Under the pieces are notes generated by a model. The model did not search any database and was not told the DNA's origin. It saw only the letters and a program-made list of their open reading frames with translations. From assembly GCA_903899015.1 (NCBI GenBank), contig CAIUHP010000083.1:1-59874 (forward strand): 59,874 nt of DNA, read 5' to 3'. The DNA is from an uncultured Armatimonadota bacterium (GTDB lineage Bacteria > Armatimonadota > Fimbriimonadia > Fimbriimonadales > Fimbriimonadaceae). Made by a program: the position numbers and the translations under genes. Below, piece by piece: positions 17,646 to 27,370 of this stretch. Every line of letters starts with the position of its first letter. Position 1 is the first letter of the stretch.

Positions 17646-19277
17646 ATGGCCAACGGCACATTTAGCTATCCAATGCCCATCAACGAACCTGTCCTCACCT
17701 ACTCACCGGGGAGTAAGGAGCGTGCGACCCTTAAAGCCGTTTTGAAGGAACTTAAGGGACAACAAGTTGATGTACCCATGATCATCGGTGGAGAGGAAGT
17801 GCGCACCGGTAAGCAAATCGCTTTGCATCCGCCCCATGAAATTGCTCATACCTTGGGACATTTCCATGTTGGAGACGCAAGCCACGCAACTCAAGCCATT
17901 GAAGCGGCGCTCAAGGCACGAACGGAATGGGCGAACACGAATTGGGAGACTCGAGCAGCAATCTTCCTTCGCGCCGCCGATTTGATCGCAACGAAATACC
18001 GCCCCTACATGAATGGCGTGACGATGCTCGGTCAGAGTAAGAATGCCTTTCAGGCTGAAATTGACAGCGCTTGTGAGTTGGTAGACTTTCTCCGCTTCAA
18101 CGTTCACTTCTTGAGCGAGATTTACAAGCAACAGCCAATCAGCGGTCCGGGAATGCATAACCGATCTGAGTATCGCGCGCTCGAAGGGTTCGTACTTGCC
18201 GTCACCCCGTTTAATTTCACAGCAATCGGCGGAAACCTCCCTACAAGTGCGGCTATGTGTGGCAACGTTGTTGTTTGGAAGCCAGCGAACACCGCTGTTT
18301 ACAGCGCGCACATGTTCATGAAGGTGCTTGAGGAAGCGGGGCTTCCAGCGGGAGTCATCAATCTCGTGTTTGTGAGCGGACCGGTCATTGGCGACGTCTG
18401 CTTCAATCACCCAGACTTCGCCGGGGTTCATTTTACGGGTTCAACCGGAGTCTTCAACTCGATGTGGAAGACGATCGGCGCCAACATGTCGAACTATAAG
18501 ACCTACCCCAGAATCGTCGGCGAAACAGGAGGCAAGGACTTTGTAGTCGCTCACTCTTCTGCCAACCCCGACGTAGTCGCGACAGCGCTCCTCCGAGGCG
18601 CCTTTGAATATCAGGGCCAAAAGTGCTCCGCTGCGAGCCGTGCTTACATTCCTTCGAATATTGCCGAGGAAGTTAAGTCCAAGCTCATTGCGGGCGTGAA
18701 GTCGATGAAGGTTGGAACGGTGGAAGACTTCTCGAATTTCGTCAATGCTGTCATTGACGAGAAGTCTTTTGACAGCATCCAAGCTTATATTGAGGCGGCA
18801 AAATCGAGTCCAGATGTGAACATTTGGGTAGGTGGCGGATGCGATAAAAGCGTGGGCTACTTTATCGAACCTACCGTGATCGAAGCAAAGGATCCCAAGT
18901 ACGTAACGATGTGCGAGGAAATTTTTGGCCCGGTCCTTACGGTTTATGTCTATCCGGCCGACAAGTTCTCTGAGACCCTCGATCTCGTCGATCAGACTTC
19001 GCCGTATGCATTGACTGGCGCGGTTATCTCTCAAGATCGGGCAGCAGTTGAACTTGCAACCGTTAAATTACGAAACGCCGCAGGCAACTTCTACATCAAT
19101 GACAAGCCAACGGGTGCAGTTGTGGGTCAGCAGCCGTTCGGAGGCGCACGAGCGAGTGGAACGAACGATAAAGCGGGTTCTATGCTGAATCTCTACCGAT
19201 GGATCAGCGCCCGAACCGTAAAAGAGACGTTCGTGCCCCCTACCGATTACCGGTATCCATTTCTCGAAGAAGCCTGA
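17646..19277 (+). CDS. pruA: L-glutamate gamma-semialdehyde (P5C) dehydrogenase
   Basis: Full-length (543 residues) aldehyde dehydrogenase of the monofunctional 1-pyrroline-5-carboxylate dehydrogenase type. It oxidises glutamate semialdehyde to glutamate with NAD+, the second step of proline catabolism, in the cytoplasm. Diagnostic parts are LAVTPFNFTAIGGNLP, the general-base Glu of VGETGGKDFV (E293), the nucleophile Cys of YQGQKCSAASR (C327) and EEIFGPVLTVYVY. The C-terminal PFGGARASGTNDKAG segment fits the P5CDH subgroup. No proline dehydrogenase gene lies beside it. It has its own promoter and a terminator, so it is transcribed alone. Confidence 0.93.
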   Translation: MANGTFSYPMPINEPVLTYSPGSKERATLKAVLKELKGQQVDVPMIIGGEEVRTGKQIALHPPHEIAHTLGHFHVGDASHATQAIEAALKARTEWANTNWETRAAIFLRAADLIATKYRPYMNGVTMLGQSKNAFQAEIDSACELVDFLRFNVHFLSEIYKQQPISGPGMHNRSEYRALEGFVLAVTPFNFTAIGGNLPTSAAMCGNVVVWKPANTAVYSAHMFMKVLEEAGLPAGVINLVFVSGPVIGDVCFNHPDFAGVHFTGSTGVFNSMWKTIGANMSNYKTYPRIVGETGGKDFVVAHSSANPDVVATALLRGAFEYQGQKCSAASRAYIPSNIAEEVKSKLIAGVKSMKVGTVEDFSNFVNAVIDEKSFDSIQAYIEAAKSSPDVNIWVGGGCDKSVGYFIEPTVIEAKDPKYVTMCEEIFGPVLTVYVYPADKFSETLDLVDQTSPYALTGAVISQDRAAVELATVKLRNAAGNFYINDKPTGAVVGQQPFGGARASGTNDKAGSMLNLYRWISARTVKETFVPPTDYRYPFLEEA

Positions 19278-19309
19278 TCCCAACCATAGCCAAGCTCTAG
19301 ATAAGAGAT

Positions 19310-19348
19310 GCTCGCCTCAACGGAACCTCCGTCGGGGCGAGCTTTTTT
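19310..19348 (+). terminator. Rho-independent terminator of the P5C dehydrogenase gene
   Basis: GCTCGCC (19310-19316) and GGCGAGC (19336-19342), with an internal ACGGA/TCCGT pairing, followed by TTTTTT (19343-19348). Confidence 0.88.
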
Positions 19349-19418
19349 GTTCGGTGATTCCATTGCGTCGAACGTAGGAAGGATATCCATTTGTCGGAAT
19401 CGAACCTAAGGTGGAGTC

Positions 19419-21755
19419 ATGGTCACATTGGTTTATATTTCGCTTCTACTGTTTCGACCGCAGTGGGAGGACGTCAGCCCGAACTTGCCTCATGGCGTTT
19501 TGAAAACCCGAGCATCGACGGCAGGATTGACACTTCAAGTTGTCGGTAGCCACAAAGCGCTCTACGCCTTGAGTCTCAACGCGGGGGTTTGGCGATCAGA
19601 TAACGGAGGACCGTGGCACCAACTTCCCGAATCCTCCCGGAATGCTACTTGCATCGCAGTCGACCCAACGAACTCGAATCACCTCGTTGTTGGGGAGCGT
19701 AATGGCTTCGCGATCGACATGAAGACCAATCGATGTGGTGTTCAGGAGTCCTTTGATTCGGGGAATCATTGGCGTTACACCTTTGATCCGCTTTCAACGC
19801 AGAAGGCAACATCGCAGGTTGTGCCCGCAGTGGCATTTGATCCCACTGGAAACTTGTATATCGGTACCGCAAACTGCATTGGAGTTAGGCGGCGCAATCA
19901 TCGAACATTTGATTTCTCTGGCTCGCCGATCGGAACGGGGTTAGTCACCGCTATTTCGGCGACCTCCCATGCCGTCTGGGCTCGAACGGTTACTCAGCTC
20001 TTGGTATCGAGCAACGCAGGAGCCAGTTGGAGTGTGCTATCGATTCCGTCGAGAATAGGCGAGGATAAGGTTAGTTTCTCGAGTCGAGGCGACGCGTTCT
20101 CACTTGCGGCAACGCCTAACCTCGTTGTGATGCCTTGCATTTTAAGCCCTGGAAAACGTGATAACCGAAACTCCGTGCTCATTTACAATATTGAATCCAA
20201 GGAATGGCGCACGGCAACACTCGCCTCCGGAAACGGAACTGGTTTAGGCGGAAGAAGATTTACCAAAGCATACGCTGACAATTTGCTTTACGGAGCAGGT
20301 CAGGAAATTCACCAAGCTAAGGTCAACGATCGCCCTTCAGACGCAAATCTACCGATTCCTTTTGACCAGCCCGTGCAAACTAACTGGGGTGGACCATACG
20401 GATCTCCACCTCACGATATCCATTCCGACACTTGGGACATGCACCTTGATCCTGGGTTTGGTATCTCAAATAATCATGCTTGGATTGCTTGCGACGGGGG
20501 AGTATTTACCGCAAGCGCCGAACTGAGAAAAGCCAATATTGACCCGAATCAACTCTTCAATCATCGCTGGCTCCCCTTCAATGATGGATTGCACACTCAT
20601 CATGTTCACACCATCACTGCACTCGAGATGCCAGGCGCTTTTGCCCGACTCGCTTATCCAACTAGTGACAACGATGCGTTCTACTTTGACCCCAAACTAG
20701 GTTGGATGAACGAAGCCTGGCTAGGCGATGTTAACTGGACTCTGGGGGATGTCGGCAACCCCAATCTCGCCCTAATGGTGCGTCGATCAGCTGGGTTCGC
20801 GATGCTCACTGCGTTCCATCAAGGATTTCCCGAGGGATCTCAAGTCGGGGAAGACGAAGCCTTCACGATCTCTAATGATGAACACTACGATGGTCCCACT
20901 TCGCTATCGGTCATTCAAACGAATTCCGACGAGAAGCTCGACTATCCTTTACTGGATGCGGTCCGATTAGTAGACTTGCCACTCAAAACGTACGATGGAG
21001 CTGGGAAGCTCCAAGAGGTACCCGGCCCGCTTGGAGAGGGACCGAAGCGAACGGTTTTGATCCGCAATCGAGCTTTCGCGGCGAGTCCAGATGCCAACCG
21101 CACCAAGTACTCCGGATGGACCCTAGAGCGGGATTCGATTCCGCTCGGCACGACCGCGTTTTGGACTTCAGGTGGTCATACCAACCCCACCTACTACGCC
21201 TATGGATCAGGGCATCTGTATCGATCCAGACGATCAGGGTGGGAAACGTTACCAAACATAAGTAGCGGCAAGTCCTTTGAGATCTTGGAAGGAAACCAAT
21301 TTGGCCCCGCATTTGTGAACCCTTTCGATCCAGACATTCTTCTTGTTCTCGCGAAAGATGGAGTCAAAACTTCCCACGACGGCGGAGCGAGTTTTACCGA
21401 TGACACCTCGCTGACGAAGTTAATTACCGAAAATGGAAAGTATCCGATCATGGTTGGAGAGCTCACGGGAAACGGACGGGGCGTGATATTGGCTACTCGA
21501 TCCAACGCAAGCGCAACCCTTGGGCAAGTTGCATTTGACCGTCATCATCCCGGAATAATGGCGGCTTGTTCTCCTTTTACCGGAGTTATGATTTCGAACG
21601 GTAGCGGACATTGGACTTCGATCCGTCATGCGCTGCCGAGCCCATTACCTGCGATTGTTTCCATCTCGATTGCCAACGACGCCATTTACTGCGCAACGGA
21701 AGGCAGAGGCGTTTTGCGTATACCGAACTATCGGCAATTCATCATGGCCAAGTGA
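19419..21755 (+). CDS. Large secreted beta-propeller protein with BNR/Asp-box repeats
   Basis: The 778-residue protein has a short hydrophobic N-terminus and Asp-box-like repeats (S-x-D/N-x-G-x-x-W/F): [37 protein letters not shown] and [13 protein letters not shown]. This arrangement matches VPS10/sortilin-like and exo-glucanase propellers often annotated as WD40/YVTN or glycosyl hydrolase BNR proteins. The catalytic role is unknown, since many members are non-enzymatic. AGGTGGAG before the ATG is a good ribosome binding site. The last 14 nt overlap the end of the convergent pilin-like gene. Confidence 0.75.
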   Translation: MVTLVYISLLLFRPQWEDVSPNLPHGVLKTRASTAGLTLQVVGSHKALYALSLNAGVWRSDNGGPWHQLPESSRNATCIAVDPTNSNHLVVGERNGFAIDMKTNRCGVQESFDSGNHWRYTFDPLSTQKATSQVVPAVAFDPTGNLYIGTANCIGVRRRNHRTFDFSGSPIGTGLVTAISATSHAVWARTVTQLLVSSNAGASWSVLSIPSRIGEDKVSFSSRGDAFSLAATPNLVVMPCILSPGKRDNRNSVLIYNIESKEWRTATLASGNGTGLGGRRFTKAYADNLLYGAGQEIHQAKVNDRPSDANLPIPFDQPVQTNWGGPYGSPPHDIHSDTWDMHLDPGFGISNNHAWIACDGGVFTASAELRKANIDPNQLFNHRWLPFNDGLHTHHVHTITALEMPGAFARLAYPTSDNDAFYFDPKLGWMNEAWLGDVNWTLGDVGNPNLALMVRRSAGFAMLTAFHQGFPEGSQVGEDEAFTISNDEHYDGPTSLSVIQTNSDEKLDYPLLDAVRLVDLPLKTYDGAGKLQEVPGPLGEGPKRTVLIRNRAFAASPDANRTKYSGWTLERDSIPLGTTAFWTSGGHTNPTYYAYGSGHLYRSRRSGWETLPNISSGKSFEILEGNQFGPAFVNPFDPDILLVLAKDGVKTSHDGGASFTDDTSLTKLITENGKYPIMVGELTGNGRGVILATRSNASATLGQVAFDRHHPGIMAACSPFTGVMISNGSGHWTSIRHALPSPLPAIVSISIANDAIYCATEGRGVLRIPNYRQFIMAK

Positions 21756-22497
21756 ACGCCGAGCATACGTTTGGTTGGCCCGGCTGGGCGCTTGCAGATG
21801 ACGTGGTGGGAGGATTCGGACCGCTGAAAGGGAACGAATTTATCAGTTCGCAACCCGTAAGGTCTTTGCTTGCTCGAATGGATCCGCCATTCTTGGATTT
21901 TGCGTGACTATCGAAGAAAACCGCGTTCATCTGTTTGGCGTGTCTATCGGCCGCTTTGTAGGTACGGGTTGAGTCGTGGGCATCTACCGAAAAATCACCG
22001 TTATAGGGTTCGATCCAAGAGTCACTGACGATTCCGGTGTAGTCTTGCCCCCACTTTTCGGTGATAACAACCGTGTCTACGACATTAGGCAGAATGCTTC
22101 CAATGAGACTCTCGGCGGGAAAGATCGCGATATAGGATCTCAAAATGGAAAGATTGCCGTTCGCATCCTTGCTTGGCGTCGGCTGGCTATCGGATGGGCA
22201 ACGGAAAATGTCCTTATTCTTCGCATACGGCATGAGCAGGTTCCACCAGCGGTTGTCGTTGCTAGTGGGGATATTTCCTGAACGTGAGTTCGCCGAGCCG
22301 GATCGGAAAAACATGCGGTCATCGTTATCGGTGAGATACATCTGCACACTAAGCCCGATTTGCTTCATGTTGGATAGGCAAGCGGTTTTTTTAGCTGCCT
22401 CCTTCGCCTGCGCGAATACCGGAAACAAGATCGCGGCGAGAATGGCGATGATTGCGATCACCACCAATAATTCGATGAGCGTGAACGCTTTTCTCAT
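21742..22497 (-). CDS. Pilin-like protein with type IV prepilin N-terminus (copy 1)
   Basis: From ATG 22497 the product has 251 residues. A short leader (MRKA) precedes [14 protein letters not shown], so cleavage and N-methylation by a prepilin peptidase would occur at A/F. The hydrophobic helix is followed by the conserved [19 protein letters not shown] stretch and a globular C-terminal domain with [11 protein letters not shown] near the end, the DUF1559-like H-x-DG region. It should sit in the inner membrane or be assembled on the surface. No pilus assembly ATPase, platform or secretin gene occurs in the window. The long frame starts 12 nt upstream at a TTG. Confidence 0.9.
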   Translation of the reverse strand: MRKAFTLIELLVVIAIIAILAAILFPVFAQAKEAAKKTACLSNMKQIGLSVQMYLTDNDDRMFFRSGSANSRSGNIPTSNDNRWWNLLMPYAKNKDIFRCPSDSQPTPSKDANGNLSILRSYIAIFPAESLIGSILPNVVDTVVITEKWGQDYTGIVSDSWIEPYNGDFSVDAHDSTRTYKAADRHAKQMNAVFFDSHAKSKNGGSIRASKDLTGCELINSFPFSGPNPPTTSSASAQPGQPNVCSAFTWP

Positions 22498-22674
22498 GAT
22501 GTCCGTCAAGTGTAGTGGAAAATCGAGCCGTTGTATCCAGTTCTTAAAGTGATCTTAAATCAAGGTCTGAGAGTTTCAGCTTTCACCTATCTAAGGTTCC
22601 GTATTACTGAAGAATATTCTCAGACATCGTTTCAAGTACCCTATTCAGAGACCTCGTAAACGGCTGCTCAACCT

Positions 22675-23490
22675 ATGAAAAATTACACTCGAAAATCGTG
22701 TCTGTTGCCAGTGGCTGTTGGATTGATTTCTCTCGCGGGATGTGGCGGCGGTGGAACTTCGGGATCCTCAGGAACGATTACCGACAAGGTGCCTTCTGCA
22801 AAAACAAAAGCCGATGTTGCGTCTCACTTGGCGGCCTATTCTCAGGGCGTTGTGAGCTACAGCTTCTTATCTTACGGGCCGAAGATGAAAACTCTGGGTA
22901 CGGTTTTCTTCGATAACGGGCTCGGGCTTTATGCGAAGATTAGGTTGGGAGCATCGGTCCTCTTCGAAGGACTCTATCAAGACCAAGAGCTATCGTTACC
23001 GGCTGGGAATCTAAATTACAACACGTTCGACGTGACTCACAGTCAATCGGGTGACATTACGGTTACCCAGGGTCTCTATGCAGGACTGACCGGTACCTAT
23101 ACTTCCGCTCGACAAACCTCTGGCCAGAGTGGAAACATCAATTTCAACATGCCTGGAGTTGCCGACACAGTCTGCCAATTTGTGGTTCAGTTTGATTCCA
23201 ACGGGAACATGTACGGGACCGCTACGACTGCAGTCGCCATGCAAACGGGTTACTCGCAGACAGAACAAGTGACTTACAATGCCGACGGCACCACCCTGAT
23301 CGCAGGTTCGGATGCTAACAAATGTAAGAGCTCGCTGAAGTTCACGAAGACTCTTTCAGGGGGCGGCACGATCTCGGGTACCGATCCTGGTTTGCCTGCG
23401 AAACTCACTTGGAACTCTGCTGGTTCTGGTCAGATTACATACGCCGACGGATCAACGGCTGCCTTCACCAACTGGAAACTCGCAAACTAG
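22675..23490 (+). CDS. Secreted lipoprotein of unknown function
   Basis: 271 residues. The signal ends in LISLAGC and is followed by a Gly/Ser-rich linker (GGGGTSGSSG), both typical of lipoproteins. The mature domain is Gly/Thr/Ser-rich with predicted beta structure and repeated short strands (YSQGVVSYSF, GDITVTQGLYAG, TKTLSGGGTISGTD). No enzyme motif seen. It is divergent from pilin-like copy 1 (177-bp gap) and ends in a strong hairpin shared with the convergent di-heme gene. Confidence 0.7.
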   Translation: MKNYTRKSCLLPVAVGLISLAGCGGGGTSGSSGTITDKVPSAKTKADVASHLAAYSQGVVSYSFLSYGPKMKTLGTVFFDNGLGLYAKIRLGASVLFEGLYQDQELSLPAGNLNYNTFDVTHSQSGDITVTQGLYAGLTGTYTSARQTSGQSGNINFNMPGVADTVCQFVVQFDSNGNMYGTATTAVAMQTGYSQTEQVTYNADGTTLIAGSDANKCKSSLKFTKTLSGGGTISGTDPGLPAKLTWNSAGSGQITYADGSTAAFTNWKLAN

Positions 23491-23503
23491 AACGTTCGAT
23501 CAC

Positions 23504-23532
23504 CATCCATAGGTCAGACCGACCTATGGATG
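23504..23532. terminator. Bidirectional hairpin between convergent genes
   Basis: CATCCATAGGTC (23504-23515) and GACCTATGGATG (23521-23532) pair perfectly around a 5-nt loop. It follows the lipoprotein gene and contains the stop codon of the minus-strand di-heme gene in its right arm. Confidence 0.7.
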
Positions 23533-24681
23533 CTTTCCTGGAGTCGGTACCACGTAGCCGTCGGTGAGGGTGTTCATGAAGGCAACGATGTCCGATGACT
23601 CTTGGGCAGTTAGCTTAAGGTCGCCAAGCTCGGTTTTATCCATTGTTTGAGGAACTTCGGGAGGATCAAAGCCACCTAAGTCGCGAGTGTTGTAAAAATT
23701 CACGACTTGGTCAAGAGTCGAGAAGACTCCGTTGTGGAAATATGGGGGCGTTACCGCCACATTTCTTAACGTAGGCGTCATAAAGTTTCCTGCATCCGAA
23801 GCGCTCGCCGTCGTCGTTTGCAGTCCAATGTCAATGAAACTTGATCCGAGTGGATTGAACTTGCTGGGCAGGGTGTAGTAAGGATTATTCTTGTTCTTCG
23901 GTAGCCCTAGATTTGCGTAACAGAAGTTCGTGAAGAGAGGTGGCGTACCATCGGGTGCAGAAGTGCTTGTGTGGCACCCTGAGCAACCACCCTTGCCGTT
24001 AAACAATCCGAGCCCGCGCACTTCAGCAGCGCTCAATTGAGTCAGTCCTTTCAAAAAGGCGTCGTATTTCGAACTGAATGGTGAAACAGCTGGAGTACGT
24101 TCAAATGTCGCAATTGCATCCACGATCGCGTCAAATGCCTTGTTTGTGTCGTCGAAAATCGTCGCTCCATACAATCGCTTCATGGCCGAAGCAGAAGAAC
24201 CTTTTGCTACCGCAGCAACAACCGCTGCCGCGGACGGATTATTCATCTCGATCGGATTGAGAAAAGGGAATTTAGCCTGAGATTGTAAATCGGCTGCACG
24301 CCCATCCCAAAATTGACCGCCAATCGCTCCGCCACCTTCACCGCCCGAGATGGAGAAGGTGGGTGAGTAAGCCATGTACTTGATTGATGGGGTGTTTCGG
24401 AAGCCGAAAAGTCCGGGCACAACTCCCGCCGAAGTCGGACCAGGACGTGGATCGGTGAAATTTCGATTGGGAGAGTGACATGTGCCACATGACATGCCGC
24501 TGGGAGTGGAAAGCGTGGTGTCGAAGAACAACGCTTGTCCAAGTTGGGCTTTCGTCTGTAGGCTAGTTGTTCCACCGCCGTTACTTGCACCGCCTCCCCC
24601 ACAACTCACAATTCCGGCCAAAACGCCTATGACTCCGACTCCGGCGACGAGGTTCTTAGTAAAACGGTGCTCTGATTTCAT
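23524..24681 (-). CDS. Di-heme cytochrome c peroxidase/MauG-like lipoprotein
   Basis: From ATG 24681 the product is 385 residues with a lipoprotein signal ending at C27 (GIVSCGGGG). Two heme c sites are visible: CGTCH (C65-H69) followed by SPNRNFTD, and CSGCHTS in the second domain. The C-terminal VFSTLDQVVNFYNTRD is typical of the CcpA/MauG superfamily. It should work in the periplasm on peroxide or as an oxidising maturase. The open frame extends 81 codons upstream but lacks signal character, so the shorter start is preferred. It lies divergent from the PNGase F-like gene. Confidence 0.85.
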   Translation of the reverse strand: MKSEHRFTKNLVAGVGVIGVLAGIVSCGGGGASNGGGTTSLQTKAQLGQALFFDTTLSTPSGMSCGTCHSPNRNFTDPRPGPTSAGVVPGLFGFRNTPSIKYMAYSPTFSISGGEGGGAIGGQFWDGRAADLQSQAKFPFLNPIEMNNPSAAAVVAAVAKGSSASAMKRLYGATIFDDTNKAFDAIVDAIATFERTPAVSPFSSKYDAFLKGLTQLSAAEVRGLGLFNGKGGCSGCHTSTSAPDGTPPLFTNFCYANLGLPKNKNNPYYTLPSKFNPLGSSFIDIGLQTTTASASDAGNFMTPTLRNVAVTPPYFHNGVFSTLDQVVNFYNTRDLGGFDPPEVPQTMDKTELGDLKLTAQESSDIVAFMNTLTDGYVVPTPGKHP

Positions 24682-24878
24682 CCTGTAATTCTTATTCCCG
24701 ACGATTGACGAACTTGGAGGCGGATATCGTTCGGATATCCGTCTCGATAGTGTTCCTTGTCCTCTGAACTGTTTGGCATGAAGCAACCGGAAATAAGAGA
24801 GGGATTCGCATTCTGTATGAACAGCCCGAGAAGTCCATTTTCCGTTGAGAATCCTCTCACCCATCAACATTGATCGAG

Positions 24879-24884
24879 TAGCCT
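24879..24884 (+). promoter_or_regulatory. -10 element of the PNGase F-like gene
   Basis: TAGCCT, 8 nt before ATG 24893. Confidence 0.35.
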
Positions 24885-24892
24885 TCATAGAG

Positions 24893-26485
24893 ATGTCGAT
24901 TGTCGCTGCGTTACTCTTGTCCATTGTTTCGACTCCGAACCTTCACGTTGTTTACGATTTCACGCGAACCAATGAATCGGCGAAGTTCGTCGTGACTCAG
25001 GGGGGCGAAGGGAAGAGAAAGGATGGAGCACCCCATGTCGAAAATGGTCAGCTTGCTTTACTCGGCCCCTGGTCCAAGTCTTGGACGGCAGTTGGGTTTG
25101 CGGCACCGTCAAAACAGCTCTATCGGGTTCTCGACGTAGAGTGGACGACGACGCTTAGTCAGGGAACAGAGGGATACGGCTTTGCCTGGTGTAACGGTAC
25201 GGAAGGTGCGGCGCCGGAGAATTCTAAATGGGAAGAGCCGGATATCAATGAAGCTTTTAGCGTTGGATTCCAAGCGTCCGATCCCGTCAATAAGGATCCA
25301 TTTCGAGGGTCAGGAAACATTGAGGGACGACCTCAGCACGAAGCGTCCCTTCATTGGAATGAGCGAGAAATCATCAAGGCTGTTACACCAACTGAATATC
25401 GGGATGAGAAACCTCACGTTGTCAATCTTCACGTGGAATATGTGGTGGGCGGCGCAGAAGTAACCCTCAAGATTTCAAAAAAGGCGGTTTGGGACCGCAT
25501 CTTCATTCCAGGAATGACTCCTCAGGCGGGGCGTCCCGTCTTTGGCTCTCGGAACGGAGAAACCGCAGGTGAAATCTCGCTCAAAGACATCAGTCTCACC
25601 TTGACCGATGCCATTCCTAAGCCTCAAGAGCCCGTTCACCTGGTGGCCCTCGACCACGTACTAAACGATAAAGACCATGGTACAAACGCGAACTTGACCC
25701 AGTTCCCAGCAGATACCAGCGAGTTCGGCCGCATTATCATGACCCTACGTCTCGACAAACCGGCGAGTCGATTTGATCCATGGGATCGTATTGCGCACGT
25801 ATGGATCGAGGGTGATGACCACGAGAAGTACGAATTGCTGCGCTACATCACGCCTTACAGCAAGGGCTGGGAATGGAAACTGGATGTGACCGATCTACGC
25901 CCACTTCTTACCGGCAAGCATCGGGTCATTCAGGAGTGCGGGACCTACGGCGAAGGATGGGTGGTTTCCGTTAATTTTGACTTTTACGCTGGAAAGGTGG
26001 ATCGTCAAGCCTACAAAGTAGTCAAGCTTTGGTCGGGCGCACCCGAAATCGGGAATCCAGACAAACCTGCTGAAGCTTTTTATACGCCGCAAACGATTCC
26101 CACTGACAAGCAAACCACGGGAGCGAAAGTGCTTGTAACCGTTACTGGACACGGCATGGATCCCAACACCAACAACGCGGCCGAATTTATGCCGATTGGC
26201 CGTACTCTCACGATCAACGGAAAGTCATCGCGCAATTTACTTTGGAAGACGGATAACTACCTCAACCCATGCCGGCCACAAGGGGGAACGTGGAAATACG
26301 ATCGGGCGGGATGGGGCCCTGGAACCATTGTTTTGCCTTGGTCGGTTGAAGTGGGGAGTCGTCTCAACCCTGGAAAGCCAATCGAAGTTTCTTATCGACT
26401 TGATCCCTACCTCAATAAAGGTCGGGGGAAAACTTGGGCACCTACTCACGCTACCGAAGCCGTGATCGTGCTTTATAAAAAATGA
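24893..26485 (+). CDS. Secreted peptide-N-glycosidase F-like protein
   Basis: 530 residues from ATG 24893, with a signal peptide (MSIVAALLLSIVS). The N-terminal 230 residues look like a lectin-type beta-sandwich (VVYDFTRTNES, GYGFAWCNGTEG, FGSRNGETAGEISLKDISL). The C-terminal half carries the paired jelly-roll signatures of PNGase F: GHGMDPNTNNAAEF, then PQGGTWKYDRAGWGPG near residue 461. PNGase F removes N-glycans by cleaving the glycosyl-Asn amide bond. The Cys usual in the GWCPG position is Gly here, though a Cys lies just upstream in NPCRPQ. The catalytic acids need alignment to confirm. If active, it would let the cell strip plant or animal glycoproteins. Confidence 0.7.
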   Translation: MSIVAALLLSIVSTPNLHVVYDFTRTNESAKFVVTQGGEGKRKDGAPHVENGQLALLGPWSKSWTAVGFAAPSKQLYRVLDVEWTTTLSQGTEGYGFAWCNGTEGAAPENSKWEEPDINEAFSVGFQASDPVNKDPFRGSGNIEGRPQHEASLHWNEREIIKAVTPTEYRDEKPHVVNLHVEYVVGGAEVTLKISKKAVWDRIFIPGMTPQAGRPVFGSRNGETAGEISLKDISLTLTDAIPKPQEPVHLVALDHVLNDKDHGTNANLTQFPADTSEFGRIIMTLRLDKPASRFDPWDRIAHVWIEGDDHEKYELLRYITPYSKGWEWKLDVTDLRPLLTGKHRVIQECGTYGEGWVVSVNFDFYAGKVDRQAYKVVKLWSGAPEIGNPDKPAEAFYTPQTIPTDKQTTGAKVLVTVTGHGMDPNTNNAAEFMPIGRTLTINGKSSRNLLWKTDNYLNPCRPQGGTWKYDRAGWGPGTIVLPWSVEVGSRLNPGKPIEVSYRLDPYLNKGRGKTWAPTHATEAVIVLYKK

Positions 26486-26513
26486 CCTTCCACTCGCCAG
26501 AGTAGAAGGTCAT
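26482..26513. terminator. Hairpin terminator between convergent genes
   Basis: ATGACCTTCCACT (26482-26494) and AGTAGAAGGTCAT (26501-26513) pair with one mismatch. On the minus strand it is followed by TTTTTATAAAG, so it terminates pilin-like copy 2. Its left arm contains the stop codon of the PNGase F-like gene. Confidence 0.7.
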
Positions 26514-26525
26514 GGGAGTGGCTAC

Positions 26526-27266
26526 TTACCACTGTTCGGGGCCGTCAAGCCATGGGAACCATTGGTTGTAGCCTGTGTTCTGGGCGATGGTCGTGTTCGA
26601 CCAAGTGCTGTCCGGAATTTGGGTCCAAGTCTTTGGCATCACATGGTAGTGAGCATGGGTGTCGCAATAAACGTAGTTCGCCCCAAGAACGTGGCGACTG
26701 AGACCAACTCGCTTCGTTGACGCGGGAGTCACGACTTCTTGGCTGATGCTTGATGCGCTCTCGACAATGAAGAGTTTCGTGGACGGGTTCAAGATCGTGT
26801 CCATCGAAGTTCCCGTTGATCCAAGGAATCCAGGAAAGCCTGCGAGTCCGAGGTAGATGTACATGTTCAAGGCATAAGAGAGCGGATATCCTGGAACCGG
26901 CGTTCCGTTGACCACCAACGGGCCACTGTTGTCATCCGGACATTTGAAAAGTTGATAGCTCTTAGAATATGGCTGGATCAAATCGGCCCAGTTAAGGGCG
27001 TCAAAATGGTTCTTGGTTGCCTTATACGAGAAGGCCGAAGGGATATTGCCGGGGGTGTTCGGATAATTTGCCATCGGCAAGTTATCGTCGTAATCGTTCA
27101 AGTAAAGGTAGAGCCCGACACCCATTTGCTTGTTCGAACTCAGGCAAGCGGTTTTCTTCGCCGCTTCTTTAGCTTGAGCAAAAACGGGGAAGAGGATCGC
27201 GGCCAAAATCGCGATGATGGCGATCACGACCAGGAGTTCGATGAGGGTAAACGCTTTGTTTTTCAT
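26526..27266 (-). CDS. Pilin-like protein with type IV prepilin N-terminus (copy 2)
   Basis: 246 residues: leader MKNKA, then the invariant helix, then [21 protein letters not shown]. The C-terminal part contains YCDTHAHYHVMPKTW, the position of the H-x-DG motif, and ends in a Trp-rich tail. The mature domain is Tyr-, Pro- and Asn-rich, with paired Tyr residues (NMYIYLGLAG). A terminator follows. The upstream neighbour on the same strand is a lipoprotein gene 104 nt away, which precedes rather than follows the pilin. Confidence 0.9.
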   Translation of the reverse strand: MKNKAFTLIELLVVIAIIAILAAILFPVFAQAKEAAKKTACLSSNKQMGVGLYLYLNDYDDNLPMANYPNTPGNIPSAFSYKATKNHFDALNWADLIQPYSKSYQLFKCPDDNSGPLVVNGTPVPGYPLSYALNMYIYLGLAGFPGFLGSTGTSMDTILNPSTKLFIVESASSISQEVVTPASTKRVGLSRHVLGANYVYCDTHAHYHVMPKTWTQIPDSTWSNTTIAQNTGYNQWFPWLDGPEQW

Positions 27267-27370
27267 GAGGAAGAGATAAGAACAAGCATAGTTTAATAGA
27301 TTTCTTAGAAAATTGACCAGAAAGGGAAATGAATTTGACGCGATGACGCCAATAGTGTAAATAGCACTAA

